This document shows positions 21,136-31,415 of a stretch of 64,000 bases of DNA, piece by piece (position 1 is the stretch's first letter; each line of letters opens with the position of its first letter). The notes beneath the pieces are model-generated. The model made no database searches. It was not told where the DNA came from and was given only the letters and a program-made list of their open reading frames with translations. The translations under genes were made by a program, and so were the position numbers. Origin of the DNA: Vanessa cardui. Taxonomy: Eukaryota; Arthropoda; Insecta; Lepidoptera; Nymphalidae. The stretch spans positions 10,671,501 through 10,735,500 of the forward strand of contig NC_061130.1 of the NCBI RefSeq assembly GCF_905220365.1. Direction: 5' to 3'.

Positions 21136-22256
21136 TACCTCGTATGCATTAAAATAGTTTGTGACACGTATTACGTCACCGCCTAACCGCAGTGGAGTGG
21201 TGCGGTGGATTAAATTCTGCATCACTAATTTCCTAATAACATTATATATTTTTTTAATTAGATACATATAAATACTTATTAATAGTCGGTTAGTACTCAA
21301 GTTTCTAGTAAGCGAAATTAAGTCGTTACTACTTCTCAAATTCATTAATTACATATTTATGTATAGAACATTCTTTAACAAAAGATTTAATTTTATTATT
21401 AGGTGAAGTCGAAAATATAATAGGAATCATATTATAAAAACGAATACCTTGTGCCGGGAAGAATGTAATGACTTTTCAGAACTAGAAACTTGGTGCCAAA
21501 CTTTAAACTAAAATAGAATCGTATTCTAGACTGTTGGGCATTTGCGAGCTATTTAACATATCAACTACATTTACTATTTTAAGGAAACTTGCAACGCAAG
21601 TATGATATTTGTGATATTGATATTTTGTTATCTTAAGCTTATAGGTAGCAGGAGTGAATGAAGAGAGAACCTACGACCTATTGAGCTGTTTAGCCTGTAT
21701 TTTAATAATATAATACAAAATACTTTATTGTACAGCAAGATACGAAAAAGTAAATAATAAAGAAAAACAAAGTACAAAGGGCGATATCATTATGACAAAA
21801 TTAATCTTTACATTAAATATCCGAACGGCGATGAGGTTTACGAATATTAAACAAAATATTGTAAGGAAATTAAAAATCAATGTTAAGTCTATATCTGATA
21901 TATATCTAAGTTTCCTATTTCATAAAATATGTTCTTGCAAATAAAAAATTTTCGTCGATCGGAATCCTTATAAAAATAACCTTCAAAATTACATTACATA
22001 TACGTACTTACAAAAGATACATGTATAATTAAATACAAGCAGTCTATTGTTACAGTATTATACAGTTAAATATATTTCGTACGTTTTGCTAACTCAAAGC
22101 GGCTTATCACGTTTTTAATATTCTTTTCTATTATATACATTTTATTCACTCGCGAACTCGATAATGTAATATCTTATTTTCAGTTTTGCGCAATTATTTT
22201 TTATTTCAATGACGGTGTCAATTTACATTCAGGTTTTATAGTAATTTTATTGTTTA
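21136..22256. other. Unassigned AT-rich sequence
   Basis: No ORF with a recognisable domain. It lies directly beyond the 3' end of the canonical Helitron. Confidence 0.5.
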
Positions 22257-24599
22257 CTAGCTATACCCGCCCGCTTCGCTGGGCATTAGTCGTAGAAAAA
22301 TATTTTTTTAATTTTTAATGTTGTAATTAATTACTGATAGCATGTACAAATAATCAAGAAACATGCGAGCTCTAATCAAATACTTAAAAATTATTTCATT
22401 TAATATTCGTCAATGATGTTCTCGATAGGCTGCAGATTGGTCATAACACCCATAAACTTATTTATCAAGATCATATCGTCTTTTTTTGAATCCGGAAACA
22501 GATATGATTTATGAGAATGTTTTTGTTGGTGTAATCTCAATGTAAAGTTGGTACGATGAAAATTTTAATTAAATTTCTATAGTCTAGAAAAGTTTGTATC
22601 ACACAAAAACGTCCTCTATTATCCGGTTCTATTCATTACATTTACAACCTTGTCATCTGTATGTATCACGTAAATAAATGTACCCTTTGGCTTGAAGTTT
22701 TGATTGGTTGCATCGAATGTAATTTAATCGTTCGTTCTCGACCATAGCGTACATGTCAACAATGAATTGTTAAAACAGTTGACGATACTTCAGAATATGG
22801 TTAGATTAATTATCTCTAATAATACGATACGTATAAAAATCTAACTCTTCGATGTCATAGAGTCAGTCGTGAGATTATTTTGATACAGTCCGAGATGATA
22901 TCCATCTTCTGCTCGCATTATCATAATTGGATAATCGTAATAATTGTCATACGATTGATATTTTTCAGCGACACCTTGATTGTTTTTGTGTCGCTTAGTG
23001 ATAACAATACCTCGTTATGTAATTTCTGTACCGACAATTACAGCTGTGACTTGAGGAGCTATGGAAGCTTTAATACGCCTTTTATGCTCTGCGTTCTATC
23101 TGCATTGATAATTACTTTGAATCATTTGTTTTTTCACTTTCTAGAGCAGTTTTAGGCATAATCCTAAATTTAGCGATTATTTCTCGATTAGTTGTGGTAC
23201 TGTACATGCATCAAAGATCAATCTTTTTCTACGTTGTCCGTGAAATAAATGTCCAGAGATTGGGGATTTTATTTAGATAATGGAAGAAGTGAACCAATCA
23301 CATGATACACTTTAAGCGTAGACGCGAAATTATTGAATTGTACAATATTTGTTGCTCCAAAAGATGTCATTTAAAAGCATGAATTGTAATTTCTAATATA
23401 CTGAAGGAAATATTTAGACTCCTTAATAGTTCCCGTCACGTAGGTAAGAAAAGGTTCTGATGATTCAACCAGTTGTGGTAAATACATTTTACCAGTGGAG
23501 TAGCATTTACCATCAGTTTGTTTAGCGTGACAATATGGGCATACTATATTCATTGAACCAATGATCACATCGGGATTCATCTTGTTATCATAACCTATAT
23601 AGTAATTGAAGGTTGATTTATTGAGATTGGTTCTAGTTCTTGACTTAGTCTATTTTAATCGTTCATCATCCAGTCATTGGGCTTGTCAGGTTTATCAGTA
23701 TCTCTCGATAAGGATGCTTGTTCGAAGATCTGGAACTTGAACATTTCGTTGACTAACTGTTTTGGCAGCTCTTAAAGTAGAAATTCGGATTCTATTTGTT
23801 TCTAAACGTATTTCTTGTTGGTGTGTTGTTTCCGTAGCTCTTTTGGATGACGCTACGCATATATTGTTGACATTACGATCTTCTATTTCTTCAATGGCAT
23901 GGTGGTTTCAATTTATATAAATAAGTTGTTTTCTTTTTGGTTATGTGTCTTACGTTTACATTTTACTAAAGATTCATTGTTATTGGAGTTATGAGTATAC
24001 TTACCAGTAACGATTATTGTTTAATTTCTTATAATCAGAACAGCTAATCACTTCTTCCCATATATGTAATTTATAATAATTATCTCATTTTAAAATGACA
24101 ATTATTATTGTTGTGATTATTTTATGTTTATTGGCATATGACGGAAATTAAGTTAGTTGTTATGCTTTTTGAATAGATTTTCATTTTTTATTTCATATTT
24201 TATAATTATCGGTTGATCGGAATATAAGTGCATCGTGATACACGTAAGGGCCATCTGTTGGTTATTTTTAATGATACGGATGAAATAATTACTTTCTCCA
24301 TAACACAATAGATAAACATACCAATTTTCATAATGATCGATCAAATAGTTTCTGAGTTTATCGATGACACACATACAAAAACATCCTTTTCGCTATCTAT
24401 ATATATACTTTTGTATGTATAGATCGCCTATGATTTGCGCAAGTACGTGTTTTTCCTGTATGCCAATTTTTATAAAGATACAGACACACCAAAATTTCAA
24501 AAATGGTAAAAATTAAGTCAGTAAAAGAACATAGTTATGACGAATTACGACAAAAATAAGTGTACAGACAAACTCTAGAGATTTATATAATAGTATAGA
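22257..24599 (-). mobile_element. Canonical Helitron, degenerate, both termini visible
   Basis: On the minus strand it starts TCTATACTATTATATAAATC at 24599 with a flanking A (24600). It ends in a GC-rich hairpin, GCCCAGCGAAGCGGGC, followed 8 bases on by CTAG at 22260-22257, with a flanking T (22256). TC start, hairpin plus CTRR end and insertion between A and T are the defining Helitron traits. At 2.3 kb it keeps only the N-terminal part of the Rep/helicase gene. No HUH, Pif1 or RT motifs remain. Confidence 0.88.
22395..23870 (-). pseudogene. N-terminal remnant of canonical Helitron RepHel
   Basis: Minus-strand pieces in several frames, in the expected order. An Arg-rich repeat region (ASSKRATETTHQQEIRLETN, about 23870-23790) comes first. 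A CPYC zinc motif follows in the open frame 23371-23580 (GSMNIVCPYCHAKQTDGKC), then TSFGATNIVQFNNF at about 23360-23310 and an EKYQSYDNYYDYP...EDGYH block at 22990-22885. Last are a LDFYTYRI block and DMYAMVENERLNYIRCNQSK at about 22845-22670. Stops interrupt every segment. These blocks precede the Rep domain in Helitron1-type proteins. It is a different lineage from the Helentron at 50-59 kb. Confidence 0.82.
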
Positions 24600-24859
24600 T
24601 TTAGTACTGACGTGCAATAGCTTTATTATTAGCGTATTTTATGTATAACTTTGGTATTTCTATACCGATTTGTATGATTTTATTTTTATGAAATAGTTAA
24701 TACTGTTAACTTTTGTAATTTGGGATGATTGAGAGTGTTATAATCGTAGGAATAGACAAATATAATCAGAAAGCTTCGAACTACTACGCTATTGGGAGTG
24801 ACACGTGTTATTGTAAGTCAACCATAAAAGATAGACATAGGCTGTCATGGGATATTTTT

Positions 24860-25256
24860 TGTATAATTTTAAGGAGAACATTTTCGTAGTACATCATTTC
24901 TGTATAGATTTAACCATTAAGGCTAAACACGCGACGGAAGCTCAAAATATGGGGTAACTTCTCCCGTTTTTCAGACATTTCCCTTCACTGCTCTGCTCCT
25001 ATGGACTTTAACGTGATGAAAAGTATACTATAACCAGCTCAGGAGTATGAAAAATTATTGCACCAAGTTTCGTTAAAATCCGTCGAGTAGTTTTTGTTTC
25101 TATAACGGTTATATGGACAGACAGACAGACAGACAAAAATTTTACTGATTGCATTTTTGCCATCAGTATCGACCCCTAATCACCCCCTGATAGTTATTTT
25201 GTAAAAATATTTCATGTACAGAATTGACATCTCTACAGATTTATTATAAGTATAGA
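24860..25256 (-). mobile_element. Non-autonomous Helitron-type repeat, 5' end at 25256
   Basis: Minus strand starts TCTATACTTATAATAAATC at 25256 with an A before it, as in the neighbouring Helitron. It contains a CAGACAGACAGACAGAC tract (25114-25134 region) and a conserved-looking body common in Lepidoptera. The 3' terminus was not found; the Helitron at 22257-24599 may have inserted into it. Confidence 0.55.
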
Positions 25257-25487
25257 TAATACTATATCTGGTATGATAATATAAAACTTACTCGTACATA
25301 ATACAAATATAATCTTTTGTTGATTAATATTATCCTTTATTTTTTTATTTCTTTAATAATTAATTCGTATTTATGAATCAGATAAGACTTCAGTTAAATA
25401 GTATATGTACACATCGTTGCTAAATACTTTTAAAGTAATGTGAAAAATGTACCTTACTATCAAAACTTAAACATAAACTGTCTTTTC
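25257..25487. other. AT-rich spacer
   Basis: No feature recognised. Confidence 0.5.
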
Positions 25488-25629
25488 AGGGTTTCATACG
25501 CAAGGGATAAAACGGGCCCTATTCCTAAGACTTCGCTGTCCGTCTGTCCGTTTGGCCATCTATCACATGAAAAGTGAGAGTTTGACATTTGAATTTTTAT
25601 AGATGATGTATTTCTATTGCCGCAATAAC

Positions 25630-25642
25630 AACTAGTACTAAG
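25630..25642. repeat. Target-site duplication, left copy (R1 element)
   Basis: AACTAGTACTAAG, repeated at 31283-31295 after the poly-A run. Length is in the range usual for R1-type insertions. Confidence 0.9.
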
Positions 25643-25939
25643 CATTGCGCTCGAGCCGTCGTGCCGTGCAGTCGTGTCGGAATTATATTGTTTTTATCAA
25701 TGTTTCTCGGAAGTTTTTTACAATTACCCTCGCTTGTTTATTGGTTTCTGTTTTTCTGTCGCGTTATAATATTGAACTTGGCTTGTGAATGGACTTTGTT
25801 TTGCTTTGACGATTGGTTTTGTTGTTTGGTAATAGGTCTTTCATAGACCTATTTTCTCTTATTGTTGTTGTTTGTCGTTGTTGTCGTTGTTGTCGTTGGT
25901 TGTTGTTCCGAGTGTTGTTTTTATTGTTTGTTGTTGGCG
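25643..25939 (+). promoter_or_regulatory. 5' UTR / internal promoter region of the R1 element
   Basis: 297 bases from the target duplication to the ORF1 ATG. They begin with a GC-rich block and end in a TTG-repeat tract (25860-25935). LINEs of this type carry an internal promoter here. No specific promoter motif is identified. Confidence 0.6.
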
Positions 25940-27808
25940 ATGGACGTCGATACCGAATTGTCGTCCGACGCCTTAGCTGGCCGTAAACGGCCTTATAGGA
26001 GTCTCGCAATTTTTAACTCTGATTCAGAAACTGAGACAGAGACGGAGATACGTACAGCTGCGAAATGCACACCGGCAACTCGTGGAAAAACGGCTTCGAG
26101 GGGCCGCGGTAGTGACCTCGCTCGGGCTAAGGCTGAGCTTAAGGCGAGGGTCGCCGAGGCCAGGGAGGAGGCTTTTGAGCGCTCTTTGAGAAGTAGAGCG
26201 TTCCGAAAGAATGTTTCGGAAGTTGTCTTGGGCTCCGAAGAATCCGCTTCGGATGCAAAAGAAACTCCTGCTAAGATGGGCACGGAGGAACTTCGCGCTG
26301 AGGCCGGCCGCAGCGCAGCCCTCATCTTGGAGGTGGCGCAAAAATCCTCCAATCTAAAAGGAGGATACGCTAAAAAACTGAGGGATTCAGCAGCTGCACT
26401 TCAGGGAATTGTAGATGCCCTGGCATCGCGGACTGAGGCGGATGAGACGCGAAAACTCCGCGCCGATAATGGCCGGCTGCGTAAAGAGATCGATAGCCTC
26501 AAGTCTGAGTTAAAGGCTCATCGCCGTGAGTTCGCGGAGATGCGGACCACGGTGGCAGTGGCAAATGAGACGTCCACCGGCTCTGCCCAGGATGCTCAGA
26601 CGTTGGAGAAGTTTAAGACCTCCTTAATCTCATCGATCGGCGATATCTTCAAAGCCCAAATTACAAAATTGGAGGACCGGCTCCCGCCTGCGAAGATACA
26701 GCGCCCCCCGCTAGCTGCGGATAAAAGGCGGGAGCTACAGCAGCAACACACGCATTCGAATGCACAGGTGGCCCATCCGGCTCCGCAGCCGAAATCTGCT
26801 CCCACACATAAGCAGACGCCACCAGCTGCTCCAACGGCTCCTATTGCTCCGATAGCGCCGGAGACGATTTCGCCACAGATGGCTCAGGAGACGTCCTGGT
26901 CCACTGTGGTCAAAAAGGGGAAGAAGGGGAATAAGGCTTCCCCCTCTGCTGAAAGAATCTCGACGTCTGCGTCTAAGGCACCTCAAGTGGCTAAGCCCAA
27001 GCTGGTCGCCCCACGTACAGCTGCAGTTGTGGTAACGTTGCAGCCGGAAGCGGAACAAAAGGGTGTCACGTATGCTCAGATCTTGGAGCGCGCCGAGCAG
27101 GGCGTGAAACTTCAGGATCTCGGGATAAGTGGTGGCCTCAAAGTCCGACGCTCGGTAACTGGGGCCAGAGTGTTGGAACTACCGAGAGCACAGTCGGAAC
27201 AGGCAGAGAAGCTGGCCGACAAACTCCGTACGGTGCTGGATGGGGTAGCCAACGTCGTCCGTCCCATTAAAAGGGTGGATATTAAGGTGACGGGGCTCGA
27301 CGACTCCGTCACGAAAGAGAAAGTCATCGCCGCAGTCGCTCGCGAGGGGAGTTGCCCCATTGAGGCAGTTAAGTGTGGAGAGGTGTTACGTGGACCCGGA
27401 TACATGGGTATGGTCCGCGTAACATGTCCAATAGCTGTGGCGAAGAAGCTATCTAACAATGGTCGACTCTTGGTCGGGTGGAGCTCGGCCAGGGTGTACG
27501 TACTGGAGCAGCGCCCTCTGCGCTGTTTCAAGTGCATGGGCCTTGGCCACACCAAGGCGCTCTGCCCATTTAGTGTTGAACGAGGCAGCCTCTGCTACCG
27601 GTGTGGTGCCGAAGGGCACAAATCGGCCGAATGCACTGGGAAGCTACGCTGTGCGGTATGCGTAGACGCTGGTAAGCCCTCTGGGCACCTGATGGGATCG
27701 AGAGAGTGCAACCCTCCCATCACGAAGGGTAAGATGGCCTTAAGCACCCACACCACTACCAACGCTGGACGGCGCCAAGCCGAGGAGGAAGCTGCAATGT
27801 CGACATGA
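25940..27808 (+). CDS. R1-clade ORF1 (Gag-like, CCHC zinc knuckles)
   Basis: 622 residues from ATG 25940 (context GGCGATGG). The frame is open 26 codons further upstream, but only through the TTG-repeat leader. Regions: charged N-terminus; Ala/Glu/Arg-rich likely coiled coil (about 60-230); Pro/Gln/Ala-rich linker (about 255-310); a C-terminal RNA-binding region with CFKCMGLGHTKALC and CYRCGAEGHKSAEC (about 530-563); and a third, variant knuckle starting CAVC. In R1-type LINEs ORF1 binds element RNA to form the RNP. ORF2 starts inside its stop codon (ATGA at 27805-27808), suggesting termination-reinitiation. Confidence 0.92.
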   Translation: MDVDTELSSDALAGRKRPYRSLAIFNSDSETETETEIRTAAKCTPATRGKTASRGRGSDLARAKAELKARVAEAREEAFERSLRSRAFRKNVSEVVLGSEESASDAKETPAKMGTEELRAEAGRSAALILEVAQKSSNLKGGYAKKLRDSAAALQGIVDALASRTEADETRKLRADNGRLRKEIDSLKSELKAHRREFAEMRTTVAVANETSTGSAQDAQTLEKFKTSLISSIGDIFKAQITKLEDRLPPAKIQRPPLAADKRRELQQQHTHSNAQVAHPAPQPKSAPTHKQTPPAAPTAPIAPIAPETISPQMAQETSWSTVVKKGKKGNKASPSAERISTSASKAPQVAKPKLVAPRTAAVVVTLQPEAEQKGVTYAQILERAEQGVKLQDLGISGGLKVRRSVTGARVLELPRAQSEQAEKLADKLRTVLDGVANVVRPIKRVDIKVTGLDDSVTKEKVIAAVAREGSCPIEAVKCGEVLRGPGYMGMVRVTCPIAVAKKLSNNGRLLVGWSSARVYVLEQRPLRCFKCMGLGHTKALCPFSVERGSLCYRCGAEGHKSAECTGKLRCAVCVDAGKPSGHLMGSRECNPPITKGKMALSTHTTTNAGRRQAEEEAAMST

Positions 27809-30800
27809 GCACTGAATTCAGCTTTCTCCAAACAAATCTTAACCACTGTGCCGGGGCTCAGGACCTACTGCTGCAGTCCATGGCGGAGTGGGGGATCGAC
27901 CTGGCTGTGGCCTATGAGCCCTATTATGTCCCTCCCCTACCTCACTGGGTAGGAGACGTGGACGGCACCGTGGCGGTCCTCACGAGGAGCGGAACGGGGC
28001 CTCCTCTCTCACTCATCGAGAGGGGCTCGGGCTACGTGGTGGTGGGTTGGAGAGAGTACGTAATTGTTGGCACGTATTTCTCCCCTAACCGCAGCCTGGC
28101 GGAATTTGAAAATCATCTCGGCTTTCTCAGAGCTGCGGTGGCCAGACGTTCGCCTAGACAAGTTGTGGTTCTCGGCGACTTCAATGCAAAATCGCGAGCC
28201 TGGGGAAATCCTGCTACGAACCCACGAGGGAGAGCTGTCCAAGTGTGGGCCCTGTTATCCAGCCTATCCCTACTCAACAGGGGGCAGGTTCACACCTGCG
28301 TGCGCCAGCAGGGCGGATCCGTTGTGGACCTTTCGTTCGCCACTCCTGTTGCAGCGCGCAGAGTGTTGAATTGGAGAGTAGAGGAAGAGGTGGAGACTCT
28401 GTCGGATCACAGGTACATCCGATTTGAGATCTCCAACTCTGACCGTTGGGGGCAGACTGGAGAACTCCCAAGGGTGCCTACGACGCTTCCAATGTGGTCC
28501 GTTGGACAGTTGGATCGTGAGCTGGTCAAGGAGGCTGCCATAGTGCAGCGGTGGTGTTCCACAGATAGAAGGGAGGGCGCTAGCATTGATGAGCTAGCGG
28601 GCCGCATGCAAAGGGCTCTAAAGAAGATATGCGATGCGGCCATGCCGAGATCCCGGCGCATGGCGCCGCGTCGTCAGGTTTACTGGTGGTCGATTGAAAT
28701 TGCACAGCTTCGATCGACATGCAATCGGGCACGAAGGGCCTATGTCCGCTGTCGCAGGCGAAACGGCTTTGATGCGAACTTGGAGGGACAGCTATTGGCC
28801 TCCTATCGTCGGCTGAAAAACGAGCTGCAGCTGACGATACGCCAGGCCAAAGAGCGAGCTAGGGAGGCACTGTTGGTGGCCCTGAACCGGGATCCATGGG
28901 GGCGTACGTATCGTGTCGTGCGAGGAAAGATCCGTACCTACGGTGCCCCCGTGACTGAGACGCTGCCGCCAGAACTTCTCTTGCGCCTTGTTGAAGAATT
29001 ATTTCCACACCCAGGGGAGCATATTCCTCCGCAAATGGCGTCTTGCTCCATGACTGAAGAGGAAATTGTGGCTCCACCACAAATCACGGAACAAGAGATG
29101 GAAATGGCACTCGACCGACTAAGAACCAGAACGACTGCGCCGGGTCCAGACGGTGTCCCAGGACGGGTCCTGCGCGACGCCTTGGTGCACCTAGGTGGGA
29201 AGCTTCGGGAACTGTTTGACGAGTGTCTGTCCAGCGGGCAATTCCCGAAGTCGTGGAAGGAGGGCAAGTTGGTTCTGTTACCAAAGGAGGGACGTCCCCT
29301 TGATTCTTCTTCGGCATACAGACCGATAGTGCTACTGAATGAGACGGGCAAGCTCTTCGAGAAGATTCTCGCTGCTCGTCTTGTTCAGCATCTCGAAGAG
29401 GTGGGGCCGGGTCTTTCAGAGACCCAGTACGGATTCAGGGCTGGCCGTTCAACGGTGGACGCCCTGAATGCCCTGAAGACTCGAACTACAGAGGCGGTGG
29501 CCCGAGGAGATGTGGTCTTGGCGGTATCTTTGGACGTGGCGAATGCCTTCAACAGTCTTCCATTCGAGACTATAAAGGAGGCACTCACATATCACAGGGT
29601 GCCTTCTTATCTTAAGCGTCTTTTGGGGGCATACCTCTGCGACCGTGTGGTCCTCTGGGAGGGGGGTGATGGGCGAATTGTCCGATTTCAAGTGGGTTGC
29701 GGCGTTCCACAGGGTTCGGTTCTCGGCCCACTGCTGTGGAATGTTAGTTTCGATTGGCTCCTACGAGCCCCCGTCCTTCCCGGAATGGGGGTTTTGTGTT
29801 ACGCAGACGACACTCTCATCACGGCGAGAGGGCGGAACTTTCAGGAAGCGGCTCGCTTGGCTGAAGTCGGAACAGCGCTCACGGTGGACCGTATTGGAAT
29901 GTTGGGCTTAAGGGTCTCCATCTCTAAAACGGAGGCTCTTTTATTCCACGGTCCACGTCGAGGACCCCCCCGAGGGGCGACTATCACCGTCCACGGGACC
30001 GTGATTAAGGTGCAGGCCCAGATGAGGTATCTGGGTCTGATCTTGGATGGAAGATGGAGTTTCGGGCAGCACTTTGTACAACTGGGCCCGAAGCTCATCA
30101 ATGCCGCTGCCGCCTTGGGCCGCCTCCTACCGAACGTGGGGGGACCAGACTCACCATGCCGGCGTCTATATGCCGGCGTGGTACGCTCCATGGCGCTGTA
30201 TGGCGCACCAATATGGGTGGATGCTCTCAACGCTCGAAACAGGGCGCTCCTTCGGAGACCACAGAGGGTCGTAGCGGTGAGGGCGATTCGTGGATACCGT
30301 ACAATTTCGTGGACAGCGGCAACGCTTCTCGCGGGTGATCCACCCTGGGAACTCCAGGCAGAGGTACTAGCGGAAGTGTACCGGTTCCGGGTGGAAGCCA
30401 GAGCGAGAGGAGACCGTCCAGGATCCGCGGAGGTGGGGCGAGTAAGGACTCTTGCTCAACATGCCCTTATTCGCAGATGGGAGGAGGACCTGGGGTCCCC
30501 AACAGCAGGCCATGCGATAGTGGAGGCGATCCGCCCCCACTTGAGTCGATGGATAAAACGAAGTCACGGCACACTCACATTCAGACTAACTCAGGTGCTT
30601 ACCGGACATGGTTGTTTCGGGAAGTACCTGCACAAGATAGTAAGGCGGGAAATAACACCCGCCTGCCACGCGTGTGGTGCGCCTGTGGACACGGCGTGTC
30701 ACACCCTGATGGAGTGTGCCGCTTGGGGGCCTCAGAGGCATTCCCTGGTGGCGATAATCGGCGGAGAACTTTCGCTGCCGAACGTTATAACCGCCATGAT

Positions 30801-30969
30801 AGGCAGCGAGAGGTGCTGGAACGAGATGGCGTCTTTCTGCGAAAGTGTAATGTCGCAGAAAGAGGCTGCGGAGCGAGCGCGTGAGGAGAGTGCCGCCGCG
30901 GATTCGCTTCGACGAAGAAGACCGGGGAGGAGACAACAGCGCTATGCGCAGCTTCTCCTCCAGCTGTAA
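27805..30969 (+). CDS. R1-clade ORF2: endonuclease, reverse transcriptase, CCHC
   Basis: 1,054 residues without interruption. An N-terminal EEP endonuclease shows QTNLNHC, the Glu of YEPYY, GDFNAKSRAWG (about 124) and SDHRYI (about 200), so all catalytic motifs are kept. RT blocks are YRPIVLLN (about 505), YGFRAGRST, SLDVANAFN, GVPQGSVLGPLLWN and CYADDT (about 665). C-terminal zinc motif CHACGAPVDTACHTLMEC (about 954). No RNase H domain, as is normal for the R1 clade. It nicks DNA and reverse-transcribes the element RNA at the nick. Clade assignment follows from the domain order and motifs; relatives include R1, TRAS, SART and Waldo. Confidence 0.94.
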   Translation: MSTEFSFLQTNLNHCAGAQDLLLQSMAEWGIDLAVAYEPYYVPPLPHWVGDVDGTVAVLTRSGTGPPLSLIERGSGYVVVGWREYVIVGTYFSPNRSLAEFENHLGFLRAAVARRSPRQVVVLGDFNAKSRAWGNPATNPRGRAVQVWALLSSLSLLNRGQVHTCVRQQGGSVVDLSFATPVAARRVLNWRVEEEVETLSDHRYIRFEISNSDRWGQTGELPRVPTTLPMWSVGQLDRELVKEAAIVQRWCSTDRREGASIDELAGRMQRALKKICDAAMPRSRRMAPRRQVYWWSIEIAQLRSTCNRARRAYVRCRRRNGFDANLEGQLLASYRRLKNELQLTIRQAKERAREALLVALNRDPWGRTYRVVRGKIRTYGAPVTETLPPELLLRLVEELFPHPGEHIPPQMASCSMTEEEIVAPPQITEQEMEMALDRLRTRTTAPGPDGVPGRVLRDALVHLGGKLRELFDECLSSGQFPKSWKEGKLVLLPKEGRPLDSSSAYRPIVLLNETGKLFEKILAARLVQHLEEVGPGLSETQYGFRAGRSTVDALNALKTRTTEAVARGDVVLAVSLDVANAFNSLPFETIKEALTYHRVPSYLKRLLGAYLCDRVVLWEGGDGRIVRFQVGCGVPQGSVLGPLLWNVSFDWLLRAPVLPGMGVLCYADDTLITARGRNFQEAARLAEVGTALTVDRIGMLGLRVSISKTEALLFHGPRRGPPRGATITVHGTVIKVQAQMRYLGLILDGRWSFGQHFVQLGPKLINAAAALGRLLPNVGGPDSPCRRLYAGVVRSMALYGAPIWVDALNARNRALLRRPQRVVAVRAIRGYRTISWTAATLLAGDPPWELQAEVLAEVYRFRVEARARGDRPGSAEVGRVRTLAQHALIRRWEEDLGSPTAGHAIVEAIRPHLSRWIKRSHGTLTFRLTQVLTGHGCFGKYLHKIVRREITPACHACGAPVDTACHTLMECAAWGPQRHSLVAIIGGELSLPNVITAMIGSERCWNEMASFCESVMSQKEAAERAREESAAADSLRRRRPGRRQQRYAQLLLQL

Positions 30970-31216
30970 ACGTCGCCGGGAGTAGAGATGTTCTCTGTTC
31001 CCCGGGAACTCCTCTAGCTTGGAAGCTCATGGTGGGCCAACCGTCGGGACGTCACGGTAGAATGCGTAAGCGATCCCGTGATGCCCCCCCTAGAGACGGA
31101 GTGGGTACCGCTGGTTTTTTAGTGGGTATTCCGGTGCCTTCAGCGCTGGCGAGCCCCACATACCCCCCCACAATATAACATCATGTGGGGGAAACGCGTA
31201 ATGCGTTTTTACAGCG

Positions 31217-31284
<68 letters not shown>
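30970..31284 (+). other. 3' UTR and poly-A tail of the R1 element
   Basis: About 250 bases, including a GGGGGAAACGCGTAATGC block (about 31186-31204), then a 66-nt uninterrupted A-run. The block recurs in the truncated copy at 45201-45295, so it is a family 3'-end signature and may be the RT recognition region. Confidence 0.9.
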
Positions 31285-31286
<2 letters not shown>

Positions 31287-31415
31287 AGTACTAAGAAGTA
31301 AACTAGAATAAAATAATAATTTAAGGGGACTCCCGTAGAACAGACGTAACTTTTAGCCGAATTTTATAGCTCGTTGTCGGAATGGTCCTACGCTTGCGAA
31401 TCCTACTTGCACTTG

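Larger units (their letters stand above)
25643..31282 (+). mobile_element. Full-length R1-clade non-LTR retrotransposon
   Basis: Bounded by a 13-bp target duplication, AACTAGTACTAAG, at 25630-25642 and again at 31283-31295; its first A's cannot be separated from the A-tail. Order: 5' UTR (25643-25939), ORF1, ORF2 overlapping by ATGA, 3' UTR (30970-31218) and a 66-nt A-run (31219-31284). Much GC-richer than its surroundings. Both ORFs are uninterrupted, so this is a young and possibly active copy. R1 relatives often target rDNA or telomeres; here the target is a small repeat, not 28S rDNA or TTAGG. Confidence 0.95.
25488..31415 (+). repeat. Small Helentron-derived non-autonomous element, split by the R1 LINE
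   Basis: Left part 25488-25642 opens AGGGTTTCATAC and folds back on a degenerate ACGGGCCCT at 25516-25524. This is a worn version of the Helentron 5' hairpin at 50623-50658. Right part 31296-31415 ends TTGCGAATCCTACTTGCACTTG before a T-run, a degenerate form of the Helentron 3' hairpin at 59075-59092. With the R1 insert and one target copy removed, it is about 280 bp. No coding capacity. Confidence 0.7.

Noticed and set aside
22880..23155. 91-codon plus-strand ORF with hydrophobic stretches
   Set aside because: Antisense to Helitron protein relics that read clearly on the minus strand.
25114..25135. CAGA-repeat tract as a CRISPR-like or satellite array
   Set aside because: A short simple repeat inside a Helitron-type element; no spacers or regular units.
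25862..25939. Upstream extension of R1 ORF1 with a poly-Val stretch resembling a signal peptide
   Set aside because: It has no ATG (starts at TTG) and is just the translated TTG-repeat leader; the ATG at 25940 is the sound start.
26735..27058. Arg-rich minus-strand ORF and many other frames over 26-31 kb
   Set aside because: Shadows of the GC-rich R1 ORFs; composition follows the real frame.
31365..31415. Possible 5S rRNA pseudogene after the R1 element
   Set aside because: A few bases resemble the 5S internal region, but the stretch fits better as the degenerate 3' end of a Helentron-derived element.
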